The notes under the pieces were generated by a model. That model saw nothing but the letters and a program-made list of their open reading frames with translations. It did not search any database and was not told the origin of the DNA. The translations under genes and the position numbers were made by a program. From Siminovitchia acidinfaciens (GTDB lineage: Bacteria; Bacillota; Bacilli; Bacillales; Bacillaceae_C), in NCBI RefSeq assembly GCF_003605385.1, contig NZ_QYTV02000002.1, positions 554,425 to 618,424 on the forward strand: a DNA stretch of 64,000 bases, in the 5' to 3' direction. Shown in pieces: positions 8,252 to 17,603 of the stretch; the stretch's first letter is position 1; each line of letters starts with the position of its first letter.

Positions 8252-9589
8252 ATGACTGTATCTTTTAATTACACAAACGCCCTACCCTTCTTAAAGGAAA
8301 CAGAACTTGAATACTTAAGTGAATTTGTAGAAGTAGCCCACAACCGCCTTCATCACAAAACAGGTCCCGGGTCAGATTTTTTAGGCTGGGTTGACTGGCC
8401 GCTTCATTACGATAAAAGTGAGTTGACCCGGATTAAGCACGCGGCTCAAAATATTAGAAAACACTCCGATGCATTGATAGTCATCGGCATAGGAGGTTCC
8501 TACCTGGGTGCACGAGCGGCTATCGAAGCACTTTCTCATACCTTTCATAATCAATTGGGTCAGCAAACCGCGGTGTATTTCGCAGGTCAGAATATAAGTC
8601 CCACATATATCACACATTTGCTTGAGCTTCTTGAAGGTAAGGATATTTCAATCAACGTCATATCTAAATCTGGCACCACTACAGAGCCAGCTATTGCCTT
8701 CCGTATCTTTCGCGACTATATGGAGACTAAGTATGGAAAAGAGGAAGCAAAAAAGCGCATCTTCGCAACTACAGACCGTTCTAAAGGTGCCCTAAAAAGC
8801 CTGGCAGACCAGGAAGGCTACGAAACCTTCGTAATCCCTGATGATATAGGCGGCAGATACTCTGTTCTGACTGCAGTGGGTCTGCTTCCCATTGCTGTAG
8901 CGGGACTGGATATTGATCAAATGATGGAAGGTGCAACTGCGGCTTCCTATAAATACAACAACATAGACCTTTCAACGAATGAATGTTATCAGTATGCTGC
9001 CGTACGCCATGCCCTGTACCAAAAAGGCAAAGATATCGAATTACTTGTAAATTACGAGCCTTCTTTGCATTTTGTATCGGAGTGGTGGAAACAGCTTTTT
9101 GGCGAGAGCGAAGGAAAGGACCAAAAAGGGCTATATCCGGCCTCAGTTAATTTTTCCACCGATCTGCACTCTATGGGACAGTATGTGCAAGAGGGCCGTC
9201 GTAATCTGATTGAAACTGTCATACTAGTAAAAAAACCAAGAGTGGACCTGGTCCTTGAGTCACACACCCAAGATCTCGACGGCCTAAATTATCTAGCTGG
9301 ACAAACGATGGATGAAGTAAATAAAAAAGCATTTCAAGGGACAGTAATGGCACATTTGGATGGTGGCGTGCCTAACCTTCTGCTGGAACTGGAAGAATTG
9401 AATGAGTACAACTTTGGTGAATTGGTTTACTTTTTCCAAAAAGCCTGTGCGGTCAGTGGCTATCTGCTGGGAGTGAACCCATTCGACCAGCCGGGAGTGG
9501 AAGAATACAAGAAGAACATGTTTGCCTTATTGGGCAAGCCAGGATTTGAAAGCGAAATCAGTGAACTTGAAAAAGCACTAGTGAGATAA
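8252..9589 (+). CDS. pgi: Glucose-6-phosphate isomerase
   Basis: A 445-residue isomerase linking the fructose 6-phosphate made by PHI to the glucose 6-phosphate used by Zwf. Sugar-isomerase domain signatures are visible: [26 protein letters not shown] and a late [14 protein letters not shown]. The ATG at 8252 has AAAGGAG eight bases upstream; another ATG 18 bases earlier has no ribosome binding site. It is the second gene of the operon, about 100 bases after zwf. Such an operon-specific copy is probably additional to a housekeeping pgi elsewhere, which cannot be checked here. Confidence 0.95.
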   Translation: MTVSFNYTNALPFLKETELEYLSEFVEVAHNRLHHKTGPGSDFLGWVDWPLHYDKSELTRIKHAAQNIRKHSDALIVIGIGGSYLGARAAIEALSHTFHNQLGQQTAVYFAGQNISPTYITHLLELLEGKDISINVISKSGTTTEPAIAFRIFRDYMETKYGKEEAKKRIFATTDRSKGALKSLADQEGYETFVIPDDIGGRYSVLTAVGLLPIAVAGLDIDQMMEGATAASYKYNNIDLSTNECYQYAAVRHALYQKGKDIELLVNYEPSLHFVSEWWKQLFGESEGKDQKGLYPASVNFSTDLHSMGQYVQEGRRNLIETVILVKKPRVDLVLESHTQDLDGLNYLAGQTMDEVNKKAFQGTVMAHLDGGVPNLLLELEELNEYNFGELVYFFQKACAVSGYLLGVNPFDQPGVEEYKKNMFALLGKPGFESEISELEKALVR

Positions 9590-9612
9590 CATATAGCAAA
9601 GGAATGAATCAT

Positions 9613-11046
9613 GTGGAAAAACAACAAATTGGAGTAATCGGTTTAGCGGTTATGGGCAAAAACCTTGCACTAAATATTGAGAGCAGAGGCTATAGCGTTT
9701 CCGTGTATAACCGGTCTTCCAAAAGAACAATAGAATTTTTAAATAAGGAAGCGGTTGGGAAAAATGTTACGGGTACAAAGGATATTGGAGAATTCGTGGA
9801 GTCCTTGGAAAAACCCCGTAAAATTATCTTAATGGTGAAGGCTGGCGCTCCTACAGATGCGACAATCGATTCATTAAGGCCCTTTTTGGAAACCGGGGAT
9901 ATTCTTATCGACGGTGGAAACACCTTTTTTCGAGATACGATCAGAAGAAACAAGGAATTGGAAAAATCCGGCATCCATTTTATCGGCGCAGGCGTCTCAG
10001 GAGGTGAGGAAGGTGCTTTGACAGGTCCTTCTCTCATGCCTGGCGGTCAAAAGGAAGCATATGAACTTATCAAACCTATCTTCGAGGCCATCTCAGCAAA
10101 GGTAAACGGTGAGCCATGCAGCACATATATCGGCCCGGATGGAGCAGGCCATTACGTAAAAATGGTCCATAATGGTATAGAGTATGGAGATATGCAGCTG
10201 ATTTCAGAAGCTTACTTCATTATGAAACATACACTGGGATTATCTGCCCAAAACTTACATGAGGTTTTTTCCGAGTGGAACAAAGGTGAATTGGACAGCT
10301 ATTTAATCGAAATCACCGCCGATATTTTCACAAAAATTGATGATGAAACCGGGAAACCTCTTATAGATGTGATTTTAGATACCGCCGCTCAAAAAGGAAC
10401 AGGCAAATGGACGAGCCAAAGCTCTCTGGACCTGGGTGTTCCCCTCCCTATCGTAACCGAATCCGTATTTGCCCGTTTTATGTCCGCCATGAAAGAGGAA
10501 CGCGTCAAAGCTAGCAAACTTTTAAAAGGACCCGAAGTCAAGCCCTTTGAAAGCGATAAGACTGGTTTGATCGAAGCAATCCGCAAAGCTCTGTATATGA
10601 GCAAAATTTGCTCGTATGCCCAAGGGTTTGCACAATTGCGTGCTGCGTCTGACCATTATGATTGGAACCTACGGTATGGCGAATTGGCCATGATTTTTCG
10701 CGGGGGCTGCATCATCCGGGCACAGTTCCTACAAAAGATCAAGGAAGCCTATGATCGCAATCCGCAGTTAGCCAATCTGTTGTTGGATCCGTATTTTAAA
10801 GATATCACTGAGAACTATCACTCTGCGCTAAGGGAAGTGATTGCCCTGGCAATCCAGCGCGGCATTCCAGTACCAGCGTTTTCCAGCGCATTGTCATACT
10901 ATGACAGCTACCGTACTGCGACATTGCCAGCAAACCTATTGCAGGCACAAAGGGATTATTTTGGGGCTCATACCTATCAAAGGGTTGATAAGGAAGGTAG
11001 CTTCCATACAGAATGGTTTTCAAACGAAAAACAACTAACCTTTTAA
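9613..11046 (+). CDS. gnd: 6-phosphogluconate dehydrogenase, decarboxylating
   Basis: A 477-residue NADP(H)-type dehydrogenase that decarboxylates 6-phosphogluconate to ribulose 5-phosphate, regenerating the formaldehyde acceptor. The Rossmann motif [15 protein letters not shown], the substrate signature [20 protein letters not shown] and [12 protein letters not shown] are present. I prefer the GTG at 9613 ([10 protein letters not shown]), which has AAAGG ten bases upstream and matches the length of Bacillus GndA; an ATG at 9604 lies almost on top of that site. It closes the dissimilatory RuMP cycle within this locus. Confidence 0.93.
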   Translation: MEKQQIGVIGLAVMGKNLALNIESRGYSVSVYNRSSKRTIEFLNKEAVGKNVTGTKDIGEFVESLEKPRKIILMVKAGAPTDATIDSLRPFLETGDILIDGGNTFFRDTIRRNKELEKSGIHFIGAGVSGGEEGALTGPSLMPGGQKEAYELIKPIFEAISAKVNGEPCSTYIGPDGAGHYVKMVHNGIEYGDMQLISEAYFIMKHTLGLSAQNLHEVFSEWNKGELDSYLIEITADIFTKIDDETGKPLIDVILDTAAQKGTGKWTSQSSLDLGVPLPIVTESVFARFMSAMKEERVKASKLLKGPEVKPFESDKTGLIEAIRKALYMSKICSYAQGFAQLRAASDHYDWNLRYGELAMIFRGGCIIRAQFLQKIKEAYDRNPQLANLLLDPYFKDITENYHSALREVIALAIQRGIPVPAFSSALSYYDSYRTATLPANLLQAQRDYFGAHTYQRVDKEGSFHTEWFSNEKQLTF

Positions 11047-11072
11047 TACATTAGAAAAAGGAGATTATTAAA

Positions 11073-11696
11073 ATGATAGTATATGATGTCACTGAAGCCA
11101 TCGTTGAAGGCATGACCGTTTACAAAAACAAGCCGGAAAAACAACCGAAGTTCAACAGCGTCACCAATGGATACGTAACAGAGACAAGGCTTGACTTAGA
11201 TGTTCATACAGGGACGCACGTGGATGCCCCTCTTCATATGTTGACGGATGGAGACACATTTGAAACCGTTCCATTGGAAGATTTAGTGGGTCATTGCAAT
11301 GTATTGGATCTGACAGAAGCCGTAGACCGGATTACCAAAGCTGATCTCGAAGTATACGACATTAAAAAGGGAGACTTTGTTATTTTAAAAACTAAGAACT
11401 CATTGGAGAACACCTTTAATTTTGAGTTTATCTTCCTCGCCCATGACGGAGCTGAGTATTTAGCTGAGCTGGGCGTACGTGGTATTGGCATCGATTCACT
11501 TGGTATTGAGAGAAACCAGGAGGGACACCCGACGCATAAAACTTTGTTTAAAAACAAAGTGATAATCATTGAAGGTCTTCGCTTAAAAGAGGTGGACGAG
11601 GGAGATTATTTCATGGTTGCTGCCCCTTTGAAACTGGTTGGGACGGATGCTTCTCCAGCAAGGGTGTTATTAATTAAGGGAATAGCAGAAGAGTAA
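11073..11696 (+). CDS. Cyclase-family (kynurenine-formamidase-like) metal hydrolase
   Basis: A 207-residue protein with the metal-binding signature HTGTHVDAPLHM near residues 47-58, typical of the cyclase/kynurenine formamidase fold, and a later HDGAEYLAELGVRGIGIDSLGIE segment. Members hydrolyse N-formyl or amide bonds. AAAAAGGAG is nine bases before the ATG and the gene starts 26 bases after gnd, so it is very likely the last gene of the formaldehyde-responsive operon. A role in handling a formylated or hydroxymethylated by-product of formaldehyde is plausible but is inference only. A second, divergent member of the family sits in the BMC operon (34162-34845). Confidence 0.85.
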   Translation: MIVYDVTEAIVEGMTVYKNKPEKQPKFNSVTNGYVTETRLDLDVHTGTHVDAPLHMLTDGDTFETVPLEDLVGHCNVLDLTEAVDRITKADLEVYDIKKGDFVILKTKNSLENTFNFEFIFLAHDGAEYLAELGVRGIGIDSLGIERNQEGHPTHKTLFKNKVIIIEGLRLKEVDEGDYFMVAAPLKLVGTDASPARVLLIKGIAEE

Positions 11697-11812
11697 GTCA
11701 TAGCAAACTTATAGATTTATTTTACTTAAACGATAGGATATGATGATGTTATAAATGATTTTTGAGGCCTAAATTGGCCTCTATATTTTTTATCATGGGA
11801 GGAGGAATTTGT

Positions 11813-12769
11813 TTGATTTCCCGTCTATCATCACCTTACATATTGTTAATACTCGCAACCATGTTTTGGGGAGGAAACTTCACAGTTGGAAAATCACTTG
11901 TAAGTTACGTTCCACCCTTTACTATGTCTTTAATCCGCTGGTCAATGGCATTAATTATTTTATTGCCTCTTGCTTGGAAAGAGTTAGCACAAACAAAGCA
12001 GATAATGATTAAACATTGGAAAACATTGATTGCTTTATCTTTAACCGGAATAGTGGCCTTTAATGCACTAGCTTATATTTCTGTCCAATACACCACATCT
12101 ATTAATGCTTCTCTGGTGAATGCATTGTCTCCTGTATTGATCATGCTGTTGTCTCTCTATGTCCTTAAGGAAAAAATGTCCAAAGTGCAGATTCTTGGTG
12201 TCTTCATTTCTTTAGTTGGGGTAATATGGATTATTACAAAAGGAAAGATCGATTACCTGTTATCACTAACCTTTAACACTGGTGATATGATCATGATCTT
12301 TGCTGTTTTGGCATGGGCAGTTTACTCTGTTCTAATGAGAGCTTCAGGAACAAACTTGCCAAAAACAGCTACTTTTTTCGTCACTATTTTAATAGGCGTT
12401 GTTATTCTGGCACCTTTTGCTATGTGGGAAACTTATTCTCTTCCGTCTTGGGAGCATTTGGAGGCCCCTCAATATCTTGGCCTGCTGTATATAGGTGTTT
12501 TTCCATCCATTCTATCATTTGTGTTTTGGAACAAAGCGCTCTTTATCATAGGACCGTCGAAGGCATCCATCTTCCTGAACTTTATAGTATTGTTCGCCTC
12601 AATATTCAGCATTCTATTTCTTAACGAAAAGATTTATCCGGCACAAGTAATTGGCGGACTTCTGATTATTTCAGGTGTGGTTTTGACGACAAATATTAAA
12701 CTATTCAAGAGTACTCGTGGCAGCACAAAGGTAAAACACCAAACAAAAGAAAAACCCTCGAGTAGTTGA
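11813..12769 (+). CDS. EamA/DMT-family transporter
   Basis: A 318-residue membrane protein with ten predicted helices in two EamA repeats. The repeat starts ILLILATMFWGGNFTVGKSL and MIMIFAVLAWAVYSVLMR are characteristic of drug/metabolite exporters. The TTG at 11813 is chosen because GGGAGGAGG lies seven bases upstream. It follows the cyclase gene by about 115 bases, with an AT-rich gap that may hold its own promoter. The substrate is unknown. Confidence 0.9.
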   Translation: MISRLSSPYILLILATMFWGGNFTVGKSLVSYVPPFTMSLIRWSMALIILLPLAWKELAQTKQIMIKHWKTLIALSLTGIVAFNALAYISVQYTTSINASLVNALSPVLIMLLSLYVLKEKMSKVQILGVFISLVGVIWIITKGKIDYLLSLTFNTGDMIMIFAVLAWAVYSVLMRASGTNLPKTATFFVTILIGVVILAPFAMWETYSLPSWEHLEAPQYLGLLYIGVFPSILSFVFWNKALFIIGPSKASIFLNFIVLFASIFSILFLNEKIYPAQVIGGLLIISGVVLTTNIKLFKSTRGSTKVKHQTKEKPSSS

Positions 12770-12776
12770 GGGTTAA
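12747..12776 (-). terminator. Rho-independent terminator at the convergent junction
   Basis: The inverted repeat AACCCTC / GAGGGTT overlaps the end of the DMT transporter gene. On the minus strand the stem runs straight into GGGTTTTTCTTTTG, so it should end transcription from the M20 hydrolase gene; on the plus strand no T-run follows. Confidence 0.7.
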
Positions 12777-12812
12777 GAATTTAAAGATCAATTTCAATTT
12801 TATAATAAAGTA

Positions 12813-14096
12813 TTATGAGTTTGCTATAGCAGTAGTTTTATTTGACGGATGGTTAGCAGGAAGTTTACGATCCATCTTTAAAACTCCGTTCAACATTACA
12901 TTTCCAACCTTCTCTATGTCTTCCGGAGTGCTGTATTCCTCCGGACAGTGACTTTTACCGTCAATGCTTTTTACAAATAGCATCACTGACTTCGTGATAG
13001 AAGCTATATGTGCAGCATCATGGACAGCCATACTTGGAAAGACCATATATGGCTCCTCCATATCTTCAGCTGTTTCCTTCATTATATTTACCAAGTCATG
13101 ATCCAACTCAATCGGTTTTTGATCCAGGAATAATTCTTGTTCAATAAATACTTTTCTCTTTCTTTTAATCCACTTCCAGATTATACCGATGTCACTCACA
13201 GCTTTCTTTATATCAAGTTCGTTTTCTCCCCTGAGTTCAAAGGTGAAATTTACTTGACCTGGAATGATATTTACCGCATTGGGAAACGCCTGTATTTTTC
13301 CTACAGTTCCTACCAAACTTCCCTCATACTCCCGGCAATAACGCTCGACCTCAATAATCATCTCCGCTGCCGCTGTCAGAGCATCCTGTCTGTGCTCCAT
13401 CATCGTTGTTCCTGAGTGGTTGGATTGGCCGGTAACCGTCACATTAGTCCGGTATGTCCCAACTACGTTATCAATCACCGCTAAAGAGATATCGTTGGAT
13501 TCAAGCCGCTGGCCTTGCTCTATATGAAGCTCGACAAACGCTTTTATGTCACGTCCCTTCTCGTGCATCTCCGGATACCGATTGAGACCTCCTCCCACAC
13601 TCTCAAGGGCCTCGCTGAGTTTCATTCCTTTGGAATCCAGTACACCTTGTAACATGTCAGGATGCAGACGGCCGACAAATGATCTGCTCCCGAATGTGGA
13701 TAAATTGAAGTCATTTGATTCTTCCGCTGTAAAAGAAACAATTTCCAAATCATGGTCCAAAGTGACATTGTTTTCGCCAAGCGTCTTTATAATTTCCTTT
13801 GCCATAAGCACCCCCAGCGGCCCGTCATACTTGCCGCCATTAGGTACTGAATCCAGGTGGGAGCCTACTACAATACAACCTTGTTTTTTTCCACTGCCTT
13901 TTTTTCTACCCCAAATATTCCCAGCACCGTCAACCATCACCTGCAAATCCATATCCTTTAACTCGTTAATGAACAGATGACGAACTTCGAGATCCGCCTT
14001 TGTGAAGCTCGGCCGTGTTACGCCGCCGTTATTATCCCTGCCATACTCCGCATACCTATTAATATCAGATATTAAGCGGTTTATATTAATTTCCAT
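12813..14096 (-). CDS. M20-family amidohydrolase (hydantoinase/carbamoylase type)
   Basis: A 427-residue zinc hydrolase of the allantoate amidohydrolase / N-carbamoyl-L-amino-acid hydrolase group. Metal and substrate motifs are visible: VVGSHLDSVPNGGKYDGPLGV (metal His and bridging Asp), FTAEESNDF, VELHIEQGQRLE and the C-terminal HDAAHIASI. Enzymes of this group remove carbamoyl or ureido groups from ring-opened nitrogen compounds. It is the last gene of the HpaB/HpaC-like cluster, about 90 bases after the DUF1028 gene and with only a weak ribosome binding site. A late, ring-opened ureido or amide intermediate is the likely substrate; its identity is unknown. Confidence 0.88.
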   Translation of the reverse strand: MEININRLISDINRYAEYGRDNNGGVTRPSFTKADLEVRHLFINELKDMDLQVMVDGAGNIWGRKKGSGKKQGCIVVGSHLDSVPNGGKYDGPLGVLMAKEIIKTLGENNVTLDHDLEIVSFTAEESNDFNLSTFGSRSFVGRLHPDMLQGVLDSKGMKLSEALESVGGGLNRYPEMHEKGRDIKAFVELHIEQGQRLESNDISLAVIDNVVGTYRTNVTVTGQSNHSGTTMMEHRQDALTAAAEMIIEVERYCREYEGSLVGTVGKIQAFPNAVNIIPGQVNFTFELRGENELDIKKAVSDIGIIWKWIKRKRKVFIEQELFLDQKPIELDHDLVNIMKETAEDMEEPYMVFPSMAVHDAAHIASITKSVMLFVKSIDGKSHCPEEYSTPEDIEKVGNVMLNGVLKMDRKLPANHPSNKTTAIANS

Positions 14097-14183
14097 CGGG
14101 CCTTGGAATCCTCACTTTCCTATTGATAAAGGTGACCGTTCCTCTTTTACGGAACTAGTTTCTTCCATATATATGTACACCCG

Positions 14184-14873
14184 TCACTCATCACCCAATA
14201 CACCATAAGAGGGGGCAAGAACCGGCTCGATTGCTCTTGTCTTATAGTCCTCTGCCTGTGGACTGTATATTTCCCAAGCCTTTTTCAAGTCAGTCAATGG
14301 ATCTTCACTGTAATCAATCCGCAAATCCACATAAGCGAATGGAACTTCCGGCTGATAAATAAGAAGGGCAATGGAGTGCTCCTGATCCATTTCCCCTCCC
14401 AAATCAAATCCATGTTCAATAGATGCAATTAATCGATCACCGAGTGGCAGTTCTCTATTTCGGAGGAAGAGATTCCCCATAGCTTCAGGAATCTTAGAGT
14501 CACTCAATAAATTTCCTATGGCCGCAACATTATTTCCATAAAATTGACCATGCACTCCCAATGCTTTATCTCCAGTGAAAACAGCTGAATTGCCTGTAGC
14601 ATCCACAACGGCTAATTGCCGATATTCTGGAAATTCTGAAGCAGCTTTCATCGTTTTTAAGGCAGCTTTTGCGTCATAACCTTTTTCTAAAGTAGCCATT
14701 CCGATATCAGCCAATCGGGGATCAGTGACATTCTGTGACAGTATTACACCTATCTTCGATTTAACCCATGGACATCTGGCACCGACTGACGGGCTGCTTG
14801 AAGTGACAATGGCACCTAAAGCGCCTGTTTTAGCACAGCGACCTGCCACAGAAAACGTACTGGTAACTCTCAT
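14184..14873 (-). CDS. DUF1028-family putative Ntn-type hydrolase
   Basis: A 229-residue member of DUF1028. The sequence opens MRVTSTFSVAGRCAKTGALG and carries the family stretch SSSPSVGARCPWVKSKIGVILSQN followed by DPRLADIGMATLEKG. DUF1028 proteins are thought to have an Ntn-hydrolase-like fold and often occur in amide or heterocycle degradation clusters, but no reaction is established. A good ribosome binding site (AGGAG) precedes the ATG. It is co-directed with the RidA and M20 genes on either side, and a long hairpin separates it from the RidA gene. Confidence 0.85.
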   Translation of the reverse strand: MRVTSTFSVAGRCAKTGALGAIVTSSSPSVGARCPWVKSKIGVILSQNVTDPRLADIGMATLEKGYDAKAALKTMKAASEFPEYRQLAVVDATGNSAVFTGDKALGVHGQFYGNNVAAIGNLLSDSKIPEAMGNLFLRNRELPLGDRLIASIEHGFDLGGEMDQEHSIALLIYQPEVPFAYVDLRIDYSEDPLTDLKKAWEIYSPQAEDYKTRAIEPVLAPSYGVLGDE

Positions 14874-14899
14874 TCTTTATCACTCCTACTATATTTGTA

Positions 14900-14942
14900 G
14901 AGCAGTAGAAAAGTTGGATTTACTCCAATTTATCTACTGCTC
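14900..14942. other. Intercistronic hairpin between the RidA-like and DUF1028 genes
   Basis: Nested inverted repeat: GAGCAGTAGA / TCTACTGCTC outside and TTGGA / TCCAA inside. No T-run follows on the minus strand, so it looks more like an mRNA-processing or stabilising element than a terminator. Confidence 0.55.
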
Positions 14943-14986
14943 TCACAGAATTACGGATCCGTTAGTAAGTACTGCTAGGAATTATA

Positions 14987-15442
14987 TTAATTGTCGCTGA
15001 CGACAGCTTCAACATCAATCTCAACTAGCATTTCAGGAAGCGCCAGGCCGTCTACAACCAGACCTGTGCTCACAGGGTATACTCCCTTGAAGTGTTTGGC
15101 AATGACAGCGTATACTTCGTTCCGGTAAGAACGATCTGTTACGTATGTTGTAATCTTACATACATCTTCCATTTTTCCGCCAACTTCTTCTAACAACTGT
15201 CTCACACATCGGAGGGCGTTCTCCATCTGCTCGGCGGGATCATTAAGTCCGTGAAACTTTCCATCAAGGTCAAATCCTGTCTGTCCCCTCATGAAAATGT
15301 GATTTCCCGCGCGAACCACCATACTGAATTCATTTACTACATGATGCTCTTTTTCTCCAAACTCTGAAGGATAAAACTTCTCTGTTTTGAACTTGCGGAA
15401 TCTCTCTATTTTGATTCCGGTTTTCTCTTTTTGTGTTGTCAT
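14987..15442 (-). CDS. RidA/YjgF-family protein without the catalytic arginine
   Basis: A 151-residue protein of the RidA fold: VRAGNHIFMRGQTGFDLDG, QMENALRCVRQLLEEVGGKMEDV and KITTYVTDRSYRNEVY follow the family pattern. In E. coli RidA, Arg105 in FPARSCVEV is needed for imine deamination; the aligned stretch here is YPVSTGLVV (residues 122-130), with Ser125 in place of the arginine. It is therefore unlikely to be a standard 2-aminoacrylate deaminase and may act on a pathway intermediate, as RidA relatives do in aminomuconate or pyrimidine degradation. The ATG at 15442 follows AAGGAGAG. Confidence 0.87.
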   Translation of the reverse strand: MTTQKEKTGIKIERFRKFKTEKFYPSEFGEKEHHVVNEFSMVVRAGNHIFMRGQTGFDLDGKFHGLNDPAEQMENALRCVRQLLEEVGGKMEDVCKITTYVTDRSYRNEVYAVIAKHFKGVYPVSTGLVVDGLALPEMLVEIDVEAVVSDN

Positions 15443-15465
15443 TGAACATACTCTCCTTATCATTA

Positions 15466-16038
15466 TTATGCTCTGGCCAACTCCAGGTTCTGGAAAGCCG
15501 CGGGAGAAGTAAGATCCCACCCCAGCAGCTGTTCAGCTCTGGAATACTCCCCAGCTTCAATTAACTGGCGAATTCTTGTCGAAGAAATCATTTCGTTTTC
15601 TGGACATTCTACGGGATGCAAAACTCCTAAGTTGAAATGCTGACCCAGTACATCAAGCGTTCCCTTCCTGCCTTTGCCGAATCGAAAATTAGGCCCTTCC
15701 CAGATTTCCAGCGGATTTACATCTCTGAGTTCTTCAATGAACTCAAGCATATCCTTTTTCATATAATCTTCATCGAACCTGCCTACGATGACTTGGTCCG
15801 CGCCAATGCGTTCCAGCCTGTAAAGCTTTTCTTCCAGTGTCGTTAACAGCTGACCGCGACCAAAATAGACTTTAGGGGGAGGATCAAAGGTATAGACTAC
15901 AAAGGGGACCCCCCGCCTTCTTGCCCGCTCCTTTGTTTTTGCCAACAGCCTCTGATGCCCCTTATGCACACCATCAAAAGCACCAATAGTCAGGACGGAA
16001 GCCGCCAAGTTGACGGAGCCCAAAGTGTGAATATCCAA
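15466..16038 (-). CDS. Stand-alone FAD synthetase (RibF N-terminal domain only)
   Basis: A 190-residue nucleotidyltransferase matching only the FMN adenylyltransferase half of bifunctional RibF. The HxGH-type region reads LTIGAFDGVHKGHQRLL (near residues 17-33) and the second motif SSTRIRQLIEAGEYSRA is near the end; the riboflavin-kinase domain is missing. It starts with TTG (16038) after GGGGAGG. Its place between the FAD-dependent monooxygenase and the RidA gene suggests it boosts FAD supply for the two-component oxygenase. The domain assignment is firm; the dedicated role is inference. Confidence 0.85.
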   Translation of the reverse strand: MDIHTLGSVNLAASVLTIGAFDGVHKGHQRLLAKTKERARRRGVPFVVYTFDPPPKVYFGRGQLLTTLEEKLYRLERIGADQVIVGRFDEDYMKKDMLEFIEELRDVNPLEIWEGPNFRFGKGRKGTLDVLGQHFNLGVLHPVECPENEMISSTRIRQLIEAGEYSRAEQLLGWDLTSPAAFQNLELARA

Positions 16039-16087
16039 TGTTACCTCCCCTTTCTTATAAAGCCTCGTAGGAATCTATTAATTTCGG

Positions 16088-17548
16088 TTAAACGGATACT
16101 GAGCTTTTTACATCTAGCTTGGCAGCTTTTTTAACCAGCTCACGCTGTGGCTCCAGATCGAAGTTGTTGAAAACTGCTGCCTGCTGTGCGAATGGCGGGC
16201 TCTGTGCAAACAGTTCGAACGTCGTGTTGTGACCTGCAAGGGAAGAATTCAGCAGGTCTCTCGCAAAGTAGAGAAGCTTTGCTCTTTCTTCCGGGCTCCA
16301 CTCGCCGACTGAGTAGTATCTGTCAATATACTCCTTGATAGCCGGGTCAGACATAGTCGCTGTGTCAGGGGTTACTGCCAGTTGTCCTCCTACAAGCTCC
16401 CTTGTGAGGTGAGCCATCGCCGGGAAGTTGGAAAGTGCGAACACACGTCCAGTGTAGAGCAGGGACTGGTTAGGCATGATCAATCCGCCAGGACTTTCTT
16501 CTGCATTGGCTACTGCTGCTGTCAAGTGAGCGTTAATTCCTTCCCTATAATTGATCAGCTGTGAAATTTTCTCCTGCACTGCCTGGAGACGTGTCAATCC
16601 AGTCTGATCGGCATTCAGTGTCGCAGCACCTAGAAGGTAATCTGCTCGGCGTAGCATTCTCAGCACATAGTTAAAAGCGGAGTAACGGTGTACTGTTGAA
16701 CGGATGTAAGCAGCTGACTGAAGCGATCTGTGGAACAAGACGTTCTCCCAAGGAATCAACACGTTGTCAAAGATGAGCAAAGTGTCGATTTCTTCAAACT
16801 TTGTGGAGATCGGATAGTCCTCTTCCTTTCGTCCCTGACCAACCGATGTACGGCAAATATGTTTGAGTCCCGGCGATCCCATATCACAGATGAATCCGCA
16901 AGCGAATGGCGCCATTGTTTCTTCCCCGGCAGCCCAATCGAGAATCGTCGGCTTGACAAAGGCCTGGTGGGCATAGGCGGCAGCGGTTTCAAACTTTGCG
17001 CCCTTTACGACAATTCCTTTGTCGTTCTCTTCTACAACATGTAGCAACGTTCCTCCGTCTTTACCGCTGAAGAGCTTGCTTCTGTCTCCTTTTGGGTCCG
17101 TGTTGGCAGATACATGGAACAGGTCTTCCCTTGCTACTCGATCAATGTGGTATTTGATGTTGTCCGCATAAATCGGGTTGATTTCATTTAACTTGTCTTG
17201 CGCATCATATAAAGACCACATCTCTCCAATTGTTTCGTCCCCTACTCGGTAAACAACGCCTCCCAAATCGTCCAGAACTGTTTCTACATGGTTACGAATT
17301 GCCGTCAAATCTTCTTTTGACTTTGGCGGATTATATGCACGGGAGATTACTTCTCCGTCCGGTAAGGTAGCAGTAAGCGTCTCTTTATATCTGTCTTCAT
17401 GCGGCATATCGTACATTCTTGCTTTGATATCGACAATCGGATTGAAAGCCGGATGCTCTGCCACATTTTTGACGCGTTCTCCGTCAATGTAAACCTCTCT
17501 TCCATCATTCAATGATTCACGGTATTGTTCCCCTGTCATTAATGCCAT
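16088..17548 (-). CDS. FADH2-dependent monooxygenase, HpaB-like large component
   Basis: A 486-residue group D flavin monooxygenase related to 4-hydroxyphenylacetate 3-hydroxylase HpaB. The acyl-CoA-dehydrogenase-like fold is seen in GEQYRESLNDGREVYIDG at the start, DRSKLFSGKDGGTLLHVV mid-protein, and the substrate/flavin region DTLLIFDNVLIPWENVLFHR. A flavin reductase gene lies immediately upstream. None of the 4-hydroxyphenylacetate meta-cleavage genes are here; instead RidA, DUF1028 and an M20 ureido-hydrolase follow, which points to a nitrogen heterocycle. The ATG at 17548 follows GAGGAGG. Fold assignment is secure; substrate unknown. Confidence 0.9.
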   Translation of the reverse strand: MALMTGEQYRESLNDGREVYIDGERVKNVAEHPAFNPIVDIKARMYDMPHEDRYKETLTATLPDGEVISRAYNPPKSKEDLTAIRNHVETVLDDLGGVVYRVGDETIGEMWSLYDAQDKLNEINPIYADNIKYHIDRVAREDLFHVSANTDPKGDRSKLFSGKDGGTLLHVVEENDKGIVVKGAKFETAAAYAHQAFVKPTILDWAAGEETMAPFACGFICDMGSPGLKHICRTSVGQGRKEEDYPISTKFEEIDTLLIFDNVLIPWENVLFHRSLQSAAYIRSTVHRYSAFNYVLRMLRRADYLLGAATLNADQTGLTRLQAVQEKISQLINYREGINAHLTAAVANAEESPGGLIMPNQSLLYTGRVFALSNFPAMAHLTRELVGGQLAVTPDTATMSDPAIKEYIDRYYSVGEWSPEERAKLLYFARDLLNSSLAGHNTTFELFAQSPPFAQQAAVFNNFDLEPQRELVKKAAKLDVKSSVSV

Positions 17549-17603
17549 ATTATTTCCTCCTCATTTTTCATTGTTAACTCCCTCAAGGAGTGTAAGTGGA
17601 ATG

